In this document: positions 1-8,225 of the stretch, piece by piece
Position numbering within the stretch: the first letter of the stretch is position 1
Layout: every line of letters begins with the position of its first letter
Assembly (NCBI GenBank): GCA_025965755.1
Contig: JAOPWI010000366.1
Coordinates: 1 to 32,215 of the forward strand
Length of the DNA stretch: 32,215 bases
Origin: Frankiales bacterium
GTDB lineage: Bacteria > Actinomycetota > Actinomycetes > Mycobacteriales > SCTD01
Reading direction: 5' to 3'
The notes under the pieces: generated by a model
Seen by the model: only the letters and a program-made list of their open reading frames with translations
What the model was told of the DNA's origin: nothing
Database searches by the model: none
Translations under genes and position numbers: made by a program

Positions 1-344
1 GCCCACAGCACGACCGGCGTGATGACGTACCCCGACCGCGTCGGGTAGTCGTCCAGCAGGCCCAGAACCGCGTCCGCGGCCACCAGGACCCCGAGCTCCT
101 CGTGCATCTCCCGGCGGGCCGCGTCGACCGACGACTCGCCGCCGTCGGTGCGCCCGCCCGGCAGCGCCCACTGCCCGGCGTGGGCGCGCATGCGGGCGGC
201 CCGGCGGGTGAGCAGGACACCCACGCCGCCGTCGTCCTCCACCAGGGCGACCGCGACCGCAGCGGCCTTGCGGCCCTCCAGGGACGCCTCGGTCCGCGGG
301 AAGTCCGCCAGCCGGGCGGTGATCGACGCGCGTGAGGGGTCCAT
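1..344 (-). CDS. NUDIX hydrolase, 3' end missing at window edge
   Basis: The first 114 residues are visible on the minus strand from an ATG at 344; the C-terminus lies beyond the left edge. The complete NUDIX box pattern G-x5-E-x7-R-E-x2-E-E-x-G is present: it starts at the glycine of GGRTDGGE and ends at REMHEELGV. The preceding LLTRRAARMRAHAGQWALPGG resembles the CoA-pyrophosphatase (NUDT7/8-like) subgroup, which cleaves CoA or its derivatives, but that substrate is inferred. The enzyme should be cytosolic and use Mg2+ or Mn2+ bound by the box glutamates. A -10-like TATGAC lies 6 bases before the ATG and no Shine-Dalgarno is obvious, so the transcript may be leaderless. It is transcribed in the same direction as the aldo/keto reductase upstream, across a gap of about 60 bases. 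Family assignment is firm; substrate is not. Confidence 0.88.
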   Translation of the reverse strand, partial: MDPSRASITARLADFPRTEASLEGRKAAAVAVALVEDDGGVGVLLTRRAARMRAHAGQWALPGGRTDGGESSVDAARREMHEELGVLVAADAVLGLLDDYPTRSGYVITPVVLW

Positions 345-403
345 CGCACTGTCATACCCCGCCGCGCGGCTGTGTGCCGGCTGACGGCGGGACGGCCGGG
401 TCC

Positions 404-1354
404 TCAGTAGCGGGCGCCGACCACCTGGTCGCCGAGCGGATCGAGCTCGGCCAGCGCCTCGTCGTCGAGCTCGACGTCGAGGGCGGCGACGTTCTGCTCC
501 AGCCACTGGACGCGCTTGGTGCCCGGGATCGGCACCAGCGGGATGCCCAGCCGGCGGGACTGCGCGTGCACCCAGGCCAGCGCGACCTGGGCCGGCTGGG
601 CGCCGAGCCGGTCGGCCACGCCGCGGACGGCGTCCACGATCGCCTGGTTGGCGTCGCCGGCCTCGCCGGCGAAGCGCGGGTTGCGGCCACGGAAGTCCTT
701 GGGACCCAGCGCCGACCGGTCGACCGTGCCGGTGAGAAAGCCGCGCCCGAGCGGCGAGTAGGGCACCAGGCCGATGCCCAGCTCGGCCATCGCGGGGGCC
801 AGCGGCTCGGGGTCGCGCGACCACAGCGAGTACTCGCTCTGCAGGGCGGCGATCGGGTGCACCGCATGCGCCCGGCGGAGCAGCCCCTCGTCCACCTCGG
901 ACAGGCCGAGGAAGCGCACCTTGCCCTCCTGCACGAGCTCGGCCATCGCGCCGACGGTCTCCTCGATCTCGACGTCCTGCGGCGGCCGGTGGGCGTAGTC
1001 CAGGTCGATGGTGTCGACGCCCAGGCGGACCAGCGACGCCTCGCAGGAGCGCCTGACGAAGGCGCGCGCTCCGCGGATCCTGCGGTCCCGGTCGCCGCCG
1101 CTGCGGTCGATGCCGAACTTCGTCGCCAGCTGCACCTCGTCGCGCCGGCCCGCGATGCCCCGGCCGACGAGGACTTCGTTGTGCCCCTGGCCGTACACGT
1201 CAGCGGTGTCCAGGAAGGTGACACCCAGGTCCAGCGCGCGGCCGATGGTGGCGAGGGACTGGTCCCAGTCCGCCGGGCCGTACCACTCGCTCATGCCCAT
1301 GCAGCCCAGGCCCTGGGCCGAGACGGTCAGGCCTGCCAGGTCGACGGTGTCCAT
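404..1354 (-). CDS. Aldo/keto reductase
   Basis: A 316-residue, full-length NADPH-dependent aldo/keto reductase with a TIM-barrel fold, predicted to reduce aldehydes or ketones in the cytosol. The N-terminus has the family signature LGCMGMSEWYG. The catalytic Asp and Tyr are in FLDTADVYGQGHNE, the Lys is in LATKFG and the His in LDYAHRPP. The C-terminal region includes VPYSPLGRGFLTG and VPIPGTKR, the NADP-binding part typical of the AKR13/YhdN-like subgroup. The ATG at 1354 is supported by AGGAG about 6 bases upstream on the minus strand. It is divergent from otsA, sharing a roughly 150-base intergenic region. The physiological substrate cannot be read from sequence. Confidence 0.92.
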   Translation of the reverse strand: MDTVDLAGLTVSAQGLGCMGMSEWYGPADWDQSLATIGRALDLGVTFLDTADVYGQGHNEVLVGRGIAGRRDEVQLATKFGIDRSGGDRDRRIRGARAFVRRSCEASLVRLGVDTIDLDYAHRPPQDVEIEETVGAMAELVQEGKVRFLGLSEVDEGLLRRAHAVHPIAALQSEYSLWSRDPEPLAPAMAELGIGLVPYSPLGRGFLTGTVDRSALGPKDFRGRNPRFAGEAGDANQAIVDAVRGVADRLGAQPAQVALAWVHAQSRRLGIPLVPIPGTKRVQWLEQNVAALDVELDDEALAELDPLGDQVVGARY

Positions 1355-1506
1355 CTGCGCTCCTGACGTCGGGAGGTCCTGTCTACCCCGTGCCCGGGAC
1401 CGTCAACACGGCCCCGGGTCCGCACGGCGCGGTGGTCGCGGCCCGGCGGCACCGGTCTGCTGCCCCACCCACGCAGGGCCGGTGATGGCGATGGGACAGT
1501 CCTCGC

Positions 1507-2943
1507 ATGGAGGAACACGGGGCTCTGGCGGACGACCAGCGGCCGGTCGTCGCCGTCGCGAACCGGCTGCCGCTGCAGCAGGGCAGCGACGGCTGGGAGC
1601 TGTCCCCCGGCGGCCTGGTGACGGCGCTGCGGCCGGTGATGGAGCGGCGCAGCGGCACCTGGGTCGGCTGGGACGGCGGGGACACCGGCATTCCGGCGCG
1701 GCTGCCGAGCATGAGCATCGACCTGCAGGGCGTGACCCTGACCGCCGAGCAGGTCAACGGCTACTACCACGAGTTCGCCAACCGGACGCTGTGGCCGCTG
1801 CTGCACGACGCCGTCGAGAAGCCGGTGTTCGAACGCTGCTCCTGGCAGGCCTACCGGGAGGTCAACGAGGCCTTCGCGGCCGCCGCCGTGGAGGCGCTGG
1901 GCCGCCACCCCCAGGCCCTGCTGTGGGTGCACGACTACCACCTCATGCTGGTCCCCGAGCTGGTCCGGGCCGCCCTTCCCGAGCAGCGGATCGGCTTCTT
2001 CCTGCACGTGCCGTGGCCGGCGCCGGACCTGTACTCCCGGCTGCCGTGGCGCCGCGAGGTGCTCAGAGGCCTGCTCGGCGCCGACGTGGTCTCGTTCCAC
2101 ACCGAGGGCTACCGCCGCAACTTCGTCCGCTCCGCCACCCGGGCGCTGCCGACCGACGTCGTCGTCCGCGGCACGACCGTGGGCCACGAGGGCCGGGCCA
2201 TCGCGACCACCGCCGGCCCGATCTCGATCGACGCCGCGCAGTACGCCGAGACCGCCACGTCACCCGAGACCGCCCACGCGCTGGCCGCCCTGGAGGCGCA
2301 GTTCGCCGGCCGCACGGTGCTGCTGGGCGTCGACCGCCTCGACTACACCAAGGGCATCGTCGAGCGCCTGCTCGCCGTCGAGTTGCTGCTGGAGCGCCGG
2401 CCCGACCTGCGCGACCAGCTGGTCTTCATCCAGATCGCCGTCCCGAGCCGGGACGACGTGCAGGAGTACCGCGACCTGCGCGCGACGGTCGAGCAGACCG
2501 TCGGGCGCATCAACGGCCGCTTCACCCAGCCGGGCACCGACGTCCCGGTGCACTACCTCTACCGCGGCCTGCCGCAGTCGCAGCTGGCCGCCCACTACGC
2601 CGCCGCCGACGCCCTGCTCGTCACGCCGCTGATCGACGGCATGAACCTCGTCGCCAAGGAGTACGTCGTCGTGCAGCACGCGCTGCGCCGGGCCGGGGTG
2701 CTCGTGCTCAGCGAGTTCACCGGCGCCGCTGCCGAGCTGCGCGAGGCCCGGCTGTGCAACCCGTTCGACGTCGAGGGGCTGTCGCACCTCATCGAGGGCG
2801 TGCTCGACGAGCCGCTCGCAGGCCGCCGCCGGCGGATCGCGGCCATGGCCCGCCGGGTGCACCAGCACGACGTGCACCGCTGGGTCGCCACGCAGATCGC
2901 CGACATCGGCGGGCAGGCCCGGGAGCCGGTCCGGGACCGCTGA
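1507..2943 (+). CDS. otsA: Trehalose-6-phosphate synthase (GT20)
   Basis: A 478-residue glycosyltransferase family 20 enzyme that makes trehalose-6-phosphate from a nucleotide-activated glucose and glucose-6-phosphate, used for osmoprotection and desiccation tolerance. Motifs seen in order: VANRLP near the N-terminus, LSPGGLVTAL (sugar-phosphate loop), YYHEFANRTLWPLLH, WVHDYHLMLVPELVR, FFLHVPWPAPD, LLGVDRLDYTKGIVER (nucleotide-sugar site) and DGMNLVAKEYV. Length and motif order match the family and there is no fused phosphatase domain. No otsB phosphatase is adjacent, so the second step must be encoded elsewhere. The ATG at 1507 lacks a good Shine-Dalgarno. A GACAGT hexamer ends 6 bases before it, a weak sign of a leaderless start. 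Confidence 0.95.
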   Translation: MEEHGALADDQRPVVAVANRLPLQQGSDGWELSPGGLVTALRPVMERRSGTWVGWDGGDTGIPARLPSMSIDLQGVTLTAEQVNGYYHEFANRTLWPLLHDAVEKPVFERCSWQAYREVNEAFAAAAVEALGRHPQALLWVHDYHLMLVPELVRAALPEQRIGFFLHVPWPAPDLYSRLPWRREVLRGLLGADVVSFHTEGYRRNFVRSATRALPTDVVVRGTTVGHEGRAIATTAGPISIDAAQYAETATSPETAHALAALEAQFAGRTVLLGVDRLDYTKGIVERLLAVELLLERRPDLRDQLVFIQIAVPSRDDVQEYRDLRATVEQTVGRINGRFTQPGTDVPVHYLYRGLPQSQLAAHYAAADALLVTPLIDGMNLVAKEYVVVQHALRRAGVLVLSEFTGAAAELREARLCNPFDVEGLSHLIEGVLDEPLAGRRRRIAAMARRVHQHDVHRWVATQIADIGGQAREPVRDR

Positions 2944-2957
2944 TCCCCGCAGGCTCT

Positions 2958-2971
2958 TGAGCGAACGCTCA
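2958..2971. promoter_or_regulatory. Palindromic operator candidate TGAGCG-AA-CGCTCA
   Basis: TGAGCGAACGCTCA has perfect 6-base arms around a 2-base centre. It sits 52 bases before the GTG chosen for the nitronate monooxygenase, in the short gap after otsA. The layout fits a TetR-type dimer site, and the TetR gene two positions downstream in the same operon is the natural candidate for binding it (inference). Confidence 0.6.
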
Positions 2972-3022
2972 GTCGGGCCTATGGTCAGCCGACCGCGAGA
3001 CCCGACGTCCGGAGGAGTGCTG

Positions 3023-3994
3023 GTGTTGCAGACGAGGTTCACCGAGATGTTCGGGGTCGAGCACCCGATCGTGCAGGGCGGCATGCAGTGGGTCGGCCGC
3101 GCCGAGCTCGCCGCCGCCGTCTCCCAGGCCGGCGGCCTGGGCCTGATCACCGCGCTGACCCAGCCGACGCCCGAGGCTCTCGTCAAGGAGATCGCCCGGG
3201 CCCGCGAGCTGACCGACAAGCCCTTCGGTGTCAACCTCACGATCCTGCCGGCGATCACGCCGCCGCCGTACGACGAGTACCGCCAGGCGATCGTCGAGTC
3301 CGGCATCAAGGTGGTCGAGACCGCCGGGTCCAACCCGGCACCGCACCTGCCGACCTTCCACGGCGCCGGCATCAAGGTCATCCACAAGTGCACGAGCGTC
3401 CGGCACGCCGTCAAGGCGCAGAACCTCGGCGTCGACGCGGTGAGCATCGACGGCTTCGAGTGCGCCGGCCACCCCGGCGAGGACGACGTTCCCGGCCTCG
3501 TGCTCATCCCGGCCGCCGCCGACCAGCTGACCATCCCGTTCATCGCCTCGGGCGGTTTCGGTGACTCCCGCGGCCTGGTCGCCGCGCTGGCGCTCGGCGC
3601 GGACGGCGTCAACATGGGCACGCGCTTCATGTGCACCGTCGAGTCGCCCATCCACGAGGACATCAAGCGCGCCATCGTGGAGGCCGACGAGCTGGCGACC
3701 GAGCTCATCTTCCGGCCGCTGCGCAACACCGCGCGGGTCGCGAGCAACAGCGTCAGCCGCGACGTCGTCGGGATCCTGGAGCGCGGCGGGCAGTTCCCCG
3801 ACGTTCAGGAGCTGGTGGCCGGCTCCCGCGGCCGCAAGGTCTACGAGGACGGCGACCCCGAGGCCGGCATCTGGTCGGTCGGCCTGGTCCAGGGCCTCAT
3901 CCACGACATCCCGACCTGCGAGGAGCTCATCTCGCGCATGGTCAGCGAGGCCGAGGAGCTCATCGGCAAGCGGCTTGCCTCGCTCATCAGCTGA
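3023..3994 (+). CDS. Nitronate monooxygenase / 2-nitropropane dioxygenase-like
   Basis: About 323 residues from the GTG at 3023, placed there because GGAGG at 3011-3015 lies 7 bases upstream. An earlier in-frame start at 2957 would put the palindromic operator inside the gene. The protein is a TIM-barrel flavoprotein of the nitronate monooxygenase family, which uses FMN to oxidise alkyl nitronates. Visible motifs are HPIVQGGMQWVGRAELAAAV, the His-containing ECAGHPGEDD, the phosphate-binding IPFIASGGFGD and ADGVNMGTRFMCT. It opens a unit with a TetR regulator and an F420-type oxidoreductase. Related enzymes occur in actinobacterial steroid and fatty-acid gene sets, where some annotated 2-nitropropane dioxygenases may act on CoA esters instead. 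The true substrate is open. Confidence 0.9.
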   Translation: MLQTRFTEMFGVEHPIVQGGMQWVGRAELAAAVSQAGGLGLITALTQPTPEALVKEIARARELTDKPFGVNLTILPAITPPPYDEYRQAIVESGIKVVETAGSNPAPHLPTFHGAGIKVIHKCTSVRHAVKAQNLGVDAVSIDGFECAGHPGEDDVPGLVLIPAAADQLTIPFIASGGFGDSRGLVAALALGADGVNMGTRFMCTVESPIHEDIKRAIVEADELATELIFRPLRNTARVASNSVSRDVVGILERGGQFPDVQELVAGSRGRKVYEDGDPEAGIWSVGLVQGLIHDIPTCEELISRMVSEAEELIGKRLASLIS

Positions 3995-4628
3995 CCCGGC
4001 GGCGCCGGCCGGCACGGGCGCCGACTGGCGCCGGTGCCGGCCGCTCGCGCTGACGCCGATCCTGACGGCGGCCATGGACGCCTTCTCCGACCAGGGCTTC
4101 CACGGCACCCCGGTCCGCGACATCGCCCGACGCGTCGGGGTCACCGTTCCGGCCCTCTACTACCACCACGCCAACAAGGAAGCCCTCCTCGTCTCGCTGC
4201 TGGAGACCGGCGTGGAGGACGTGCTCCTTCGGGCCTCCGCCGCGGTCGCCGAGGCCGGCGACGACGCGGAGCGGCGGCTGCGCTTCGTCGTCGAGGCCAT
4301 CGTGGTGCACATGACCGGGCGGACCCGGCTGGCGGCGCTCGACTCCGAGCTGCGCTACCTCGCACCGGACAACCGCAGGCGCTACGCCGCCATGCGCAAG
4401 CAGGTCGAGGACCTCGTGACCGACATCCTGCGCAGCGGGTTGGCCGCCGGCGTCTTCGACGTCGACGACCCGGACGAGACCTCGCGGGCGCTGCTCGGGA
4501 TGTGCCAGGCGATTCCCCGCTGGTACCGCCCGGGCGGTCCGCTGGGCGCCCGCGACGTGGCCGCCCGCTACGTCTCCATCGCCTGCCGCACGGCCGGCGT
4601 CCGCACCACCTCGGAGGTCTCGTCATGA
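3975..4628 (+). CDS. TetR family transcriptional regulator
   Basis: The N-terminal HTH domain is clear: ILTAAMDAFSDQGFHG, then VRDIARRVGVTVPALYYHHANKEALL. The rest is an all-helical ligand domain ending in TTSEVSS. The start is uncertain. The first ATG (4074) would cut away helix 1, and the only upstream in-frame conventional start is a TTG at 3975, overlapping the previous gene by 20 bases. This gives 217 residues including the stretch ADWRRCRPLAL, which looks like the usual start of helix 1 in this subgroup. A weak GAGGAG lies about 20 bases upstream. The end overlaps the next gene by ATGA, so the set is translationally coupled. It probably represses its own operon through the palindrome at 2958-2971 (inference). 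Confidence 0.85.
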   Translation: MPRSSADPAAPAGTGADWRRCRPLALTPILTAAMDAFSDQGFHGTPVRDIARRVGVTVPALYYHHANKEALLVSLLETGVEDVLLRASAAVAEAGDDAERRLRFVVEAIVVHMTGRTRLAALDSELRYLAPDNRRRYAAMRKQVEDLVTDILRSGLAAGVFDVDDPDETSRALLGMCQAIPRWYRPGGPLGARDVAARYVSIACRTAGVRTTSEVSS

Positions 4629-5668
4629 AGGTCGGCTACCACCTCGGCTACTGGTCCAGCGGCCCGCCGCCCGGCGCCCTGGACACGGTCAAGGAGGTCG
4701 AGGCGCTCGGTTACGACTCGCTGTGGACCGCCGAGGCGTACGGCTCGGACTGCCTGACGCCGCTCGCCTGGTGGGGTGCCTCGACGGTCCGGATGCGCCT
4801 GGCCACCAACATCCTGCAGATCTCCGCGCGCACCCCCACGGCGACCGCCATGGCGGCGCTCACGATGGACCACCTGTCCGGCGGCCGGTTCGTCCTGGGC
4901 CTCGGCGTCTCCGGCCCGCAGGTGGTGGAGGGCTGGTACGGCCAGCCGTACCCGAAGCCCCTGGCACGGACCAAGGAGTACGTGCAGATCGTGCGGGACG
5001 TGCTGGCCCGCGAGGCGCCGGTGCGCAGCCAGGGCGAGCACTATCCGCTGCCCTATCCCGGCGGCACCGGCCTGGGCAAGCCGCTCAAGCCGACCGTGCA
5101 CCCGCTGCGCAGCGATGTTCCGATCATGCTGGGCGCAGAAGGGCCCAAGAACGTCGCGCTGGCCGCCGAGATCGCCGACGGCTGGCTGCCGCTGTTCTTC
5201 TCGCCGAAGGCCGACGACTTCTACCGGGCGGCCCTTGCGGAGGGCTTCGCGCGTCCGGGGGCTCGGCGCACCGCCGACGACTTCGAGGTGGCGGCATCCG
5301 TCCCGATGATCGTCAGCGACGATGTCGAGGCCGCCGCCGACCGCATCCGGCCCGGGCTCGCCCTCTACATCGGGGGCATGGGCGCCAAGGGGGCCAACTT
5401 CCACCTCGACGTCTTCGCGCGCATGGGTTACGAGTCACTCTGCGAGAAGGTGCAGGAGGCCTACCTCGGCGGGCGCAAGAAGGAGGCCATCGCCGCCATT
5501 CCGACCGAGCTGGTCGACGACGTCGCGTTCGTCGGCCCGCCGGAGCGCATCCGCGACCAGGTCGCGAAGTGGGAGGACACGGTGGTCGGCACCCTGCTCG
5601 TGCAGTCGCCACCCGTCGGCGAGGACTACCTGTCCGGCCTGCGGGCGATCGCGGACGTCCTGCTGTAG
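4625..5668 (+). CDS. LLM-class F420-dependent oxidoreductase (Rv3520c-like)
   Basis: A 347-residue luciferase-like monooxygenase-fold oxidoreductase predicted to use coenzyme F420. The N-terminal strand MKVGYHLGYWSSGP, the GYDSLWTAEAYG segment, LATNILQISARTPTATAMAA, LSGGRFVLGLGVSGPQ and PIMLGAEGPKNVALAAEIAD are the conserved barrel motifs. The overall length and pattern match the family of mycobacterial Rv3520c as I recall it. The start ATG overlaps the TetR stop (ATGA), so the two are co-translated. With the nitronate monooxygenase upstream it forms a small redox operon, possibly acting on CoA-linked or nitro compounds; the reaction is not determined. The stop is TAG at 5666-5668. Confidence 0.9.
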   Translation: MKVGYHLGYWSSGPPPGALDTVKEVEALGYDSLWTAEAYGSDCLTPLAWWGASTVRMRLATNILQISARTPTATAMAALTMDHLSGGRFVLGLGVSGPQVVEGWYGQPYPKPLARTKEYVQIVRDVLAREAPVRSQGEHYPLPYPGGTGLGKPLKPTVHPLRSDVPIMLGAEGPKNVALAAEIADGWLPLFFSPKADDFYRAALAEGFARPGARRTADDFEVAASVPMIVSDDVEAAADRIRPGLALYIGGMGAKGANFHLDVFARMGYESLCEKVQEAYLGGRKKEAIAAIPTELVDDVAFVGPPERIRDQVAKWEDTVVGTLLVQSPPVGEDYLSGLRAIADVLL

Positions 5669-5708
5669 GTCGCGGTGTCACAGCGGCGTCGCGGGGAACG
5701 GGGGGGCC

Positions 5709-5861
5709 ATGACCGCACCCGAGGAGAACCCGCCCGCCGACGAGGACCGCACCGAGAGCGCAGGCAACACCGGCACGCTGGCCGCCGCGACGCAGGACAA
5801 CGACCCGAGCGACCCGCTCGGTCCGCTCAACCGCGTCACCGAGGACGGCGACCACAGCTAG
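5709..5861 (+). CDS. Small acidic hydrophilic protein (50 aa), hypothetical
   Basis: An ATG at 5709 follows a purine-rich GGGGAACGGGGGGGCC stretch that can serve as ribosome-binding site. The 50 residues are rich in Asp, Glu, Asn, Pro and Thr and contain no hydrophobic segment, so the product is probably cytosolic and unstructured. It begins 40 bases after the F420-type oxidoreductase on the same strand and may be the last gene of that unit. I do not recognise a family. The good RBS and codon usage support it as real, but a gene this short could be spurious. Confidence 0.5.
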   Translation: MTAPEENPPADEDRTESAGNTGTLAAATQDNDPSDPLGPLNRVTEDGDHS

Positions 5862-5936
5862 CGGCGCCTGCCGCCGGCACGGGCGCTCTGCACGCCACGT
5901 CCGGCGGCGCGTCGACCGGGCGTGGTAGGCAGCGGC

Positions 5937-7007
5937 GTGATCTTTGATACCGACCCCGCCCCCATGGTCATCACCGGGACCCGGCAGCACGCCGCGTGGA
6001 CGGCGCGCGAGGTGCCGCCCGTGGAGCAGCTCGCGGACGACCTGTGGTCGCTGCCGGTACCGATCCCGCGGAGCCCGCTGCGCTACATCACCGTCTACGT
6101 CCTCGCCACGCCTCGTGGCCCCGTGCTGATCGACGCCGGCTGGGACAGCGAGCAGGGCTGGGCCGCGCTGGAGCAGGGGCTGCGCACCTGCGGCTTCGCG
6201 GTCGCGGAGGTCGCCGGAGTGCTCGTCACGCACTTCCACTTCGACCACCTGGGGCTCGCGGCGCGGGTCCGCGAGGAGTCCGGCGCCTGGGTGGCCATGC
6301 ACCCCGCGGACGCCGACCTGCTCGCCCGGCCCGACTACGCCCAGGCCGCGGTCGCCGTCCGCGCCGAGGCGGAGTTCCTCATCTCGCTGGGCGCGACCCC
6401 CGCGGAGGCCGCGGCCGCGGTCTTCACCGTCGAGGAGTACGCGGTGTTCAACACCATCGCGACGCCGGACCGGCTGGTGCAGGACGGCGACCTGGTCGAC
6501 GTCGCGGGGTGGCAGGTGCGCGCGCACCACACCCCCGGTCACACCCCCGGCCACCTGTGCTTCCACGACGAGCGGACCGGCCGGCTGTTCGCCGGCGACC
6601 ACGTGCTGCCGCGCATCACGCCCAACATCTCGCTCGAGCGCTCCGCCGACCGCGACCCGCTGGGCGACTACCTCGACTCCCTGCAGCGGGTCGGCGAGCT
6701 GGACGTCGACGAGGTGCTGCCGGCACACGAGTGGCGGTTCCGCGGGCTGCGGGCCCGCACCGCGGCGCTGGCCGCCCACCACGAGACGCGGCTGACCGAG
6801 CTGCTGGACGCGCTGCGGCGGCACCCGCACTCGACGGCGTGGGACGTGGCGGGCGAGCTGACCTGGTCGCGCCCGTGGGAGCAGTACGACGGCCGGATGC
6901 GCATCTTCGCCGTCACCGAGACGGCGTCCCACCTGGCCCGCCTGGTGGCCGACGGGCGGGCGCGGGCGACCGCGGGGCGTACCGCGACGTTCTCGGCCGC
7001 GGACTGA
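5937..7007 (+). CDS. Metallo-beta-lactamase fold hydrolase
   Basis: A roughly 356-residue MBL-fold metallohydrolase. Metal-binding motifs are complete: HxHxDH in THFHFDHLG, the next His in HHTPGHTPGHLCFHD, Asp in LFAGDHVLP and a late His in VLPAHEWRFRGL. The C-terminal roughly 80 residues look like the helical extension found in MBL proteins of the LACTB2/YflN type. The start is ambiguous: GTG 5937 is preceded by GGTAGG with 7-base spacing, while GTG 5922 and ATG 5964 are alternatives. No signal peptide is seen. It is convergent with the methyltransferase gene, with a hairpin between them. Substrate unknown; thioester or lactone hydrolysis is possible. Confidence 0.88.
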   Translation: MIFDTDPAPMVITGTRQHAAWTAREVPPVEQLADDLWSLPVPIPRSPLRYITVYVLATPRGPVLIDAGWDSEQGWAALEQGLRTCGFAVAEVAGVLVTHFHFDHLGLAARVREESGAWVAMHPADADLLARPDYAQAAVAVRAEAEFLISLGATPAEAAAAVFTVEEYAVFNTIATPDRLVQDGDLVDVAGWQVRAHHTPGHTPGHLCFHDERTGRLFAGDHVLPRITPNISLERSADRDPLGDYLDSLQRVGELDVDEVLPAHEWRFRGLRARTAALAAHHETRLTELLDALRRHPHSTAWDVAGELTWSRPWEQYDGRMRIFAVTETASHLARLVADGRARATAGRTATFSAAD

Positions 7008-7037
7008 CCGGCCGGAAACCGTCACCGGTCCGGCCGG
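7008..7037. terminator. Hairpin between convergent genes
   Basis: CCGGCCGG at 7008-7015 pairs with CCGGCCGG at 7030-7037, and an inner ACC/GGT pair extends the stem across a 2-base bulge. It begins directly after the stop of the MBL gene and lies 16 bases before the end of the opposing methyltransferase gene. There is no T-run, so it is a GC hairpin of the kind common in high-GC actinobacteria. Confidence 0.5.
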
Positions 7038-7052
7038 CGCGCCGCGGGCGCA

Positions 7053-8000
7053 TCAGGAGCCCGCGAACTCCGCTTTGCGCAGGTGCAGGGTGATGAACTG
7101 GAACACCGGTCGGAACCCGTGGCGGGCCGTCTGCTGCGCGTCCGCGACGGCGTGCAGGTCGACCGCTCCCGCACCGGACATGAGGTCGTCCACGTCGCAG
7201 TCGTCGCCGTGGTAGACGAAGGAGCGGCCGGCCGCCGCCGCGTCGCGCAGCTCCACCGGCACCAGGACGGTGCACGCGAACCCGTGCTCGCGGACCCGGT
7301 CGGCGAGGTCCCAGCCGAAGCGCCAGTGCACGAGCGTGCCGTCCCCGTGGTACTCCGGTCCTGGCGGCGGGGCCGTCTTCGCCTGCGGGAACGGCACCTG
7401 CAGGAAGACGTCGCCACCGGGCCGCAGGATGCGACGCAGCTCGCGGAGCGCCCGGTCGGTGTCCGGGACGTGCTCGAGCACGTGGGGAGTCAGGACGACA
7501 TCGACGCTGCTGTCCGGCAGCGCGATGTCCTGCAGGTCGAGCTGCAGGTCCGCCTTGTGCGCGGAGAGGTCGAAGTCGCTGGACAGGTAGGTCAGCCGTT
7601 CGGCCATCCGGGCGCGGTACCCGGCGCCGAGGCGCGGTGAGGTCTCCAGCAGCGTGGCGCCGGCGTCGTACGCCGTGCGCTGCGTCCAGCACCAGTACAG
7701 GAAGCGGTCACGACCGATGGACCCGCACACCGGGCAGGGCGCCGACTCGCAGTGCTCGACCCCGCCGAACGCCGCGCCGCGCCATCCGCAGACGTTGCAC
7801 TCCACCGCATCGGCGGCGGAGGCGAGCACCGCCTCCGGCCAGCGCAGCAGCCGCCGGTCACCTCGCGCAGCGCGCCAGGCGAGCAGGGCCCGCCGCGTCT
7901 CGGTGTCCCTCCACAGCTGCGCCTGCGTCTGCGCCCCGCGCAGCGCGGACCGGGCCGGGGCAGGCAGCTGTCGGACGAGCCTGTGCAGGACGGGGTGCAT
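7053..8000 (-). CDS. Zinc-ribbon SAM-dependent methyltransferase
   Basis: A 315-residue protein from ATG 8000; an upstream ATG at 8039 would add 13 residues, and neither has a clear Shine-Dalgarno. Residues about 70-105 hold two CxxC pairs (CNVCGWRG and CPVCGSIGRDR), a probable structural zinc site. The C-terminal half is a class I methyltransferase: LLETSPRLGAGY (weak motif I), LDLQDIALPDSSVDVVLTPH, then VLEHVPDTDRALRELRRIL and RPGGDVFLQVPF. This layout is known from small-molecule and cell-envelope glycan methyltransferases, but the acceptor is not evident. It is single and monocistronic, facing the MBL gene. Confidence 0.85.
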   Translation of the reverse strand: MHPVLHRLVRQLPAPARSALRGAQTQAQLWRDTETRRALLAWRAARGDRRLLRWPEAVLASAADAVECNVCGWRGAAFGGVEHCESAPCPVCGSIGRDRFLYWCWTQRTAYDAGATLLETSPRLGAGYRARMAERLTYLSSDFDLSAHKADLQLDLQDIALPDSSVDVVLTPHVLEHVPDTDRALRELRRILRPGGDVFLQVPFPQAKTAPPPGPEYHGDGTLVHWRFGWDLADRVREHGFACTVLVPVELRDAAAAGRSFVYHGDDCDVDDLMSGAGAVDLHAVADAQQTARHGFRPVFQFITLHLRKAEFAGS

Positions 8001-8225
8001 GCGCGGAGTGTGCCGTGCCGGCGCGGTCCTGGCGATCATGAGGGCGCACGCCGGGCCGGGCGTGATCGCTGGGCGATGTCCGGCTCCCGGGCTACCCTGT
8101 GCGCCTGGGCCGCCCGGTGGGGCGGCGTACGGGTGTCGAGCACACGACGGTCGTGGGGGGCGAGCGGGTGCCCTTTCCCGCCGACCGCGTCGCGGTCTGC
8201 GCCACCTCTGCCGCTCAGGACCACC

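Noticed and set aside
332..2960. Long plus-strand open frames (332-1366, 1008-2960) opposite or out of frame with AKR and otsA
   Set aside because: GC-driven shadows: compositionally biased, no motifs, and they overlap genes with clear homology.
2957..3022. Nitronate monooxygenase start at ATG 2957
   Set aside because: It would place the palindromic operator inside the coding region, and it has no RBS; GTG 3023 has GGAGG at the right distance.
7752..8225. Extended GAF-ANTAR reading frame starting inside the methyltransferase gene
   Set aside because: It is antisense to a real gene and carries no domain; ATG 8226 has an RBS and matches the domain start.
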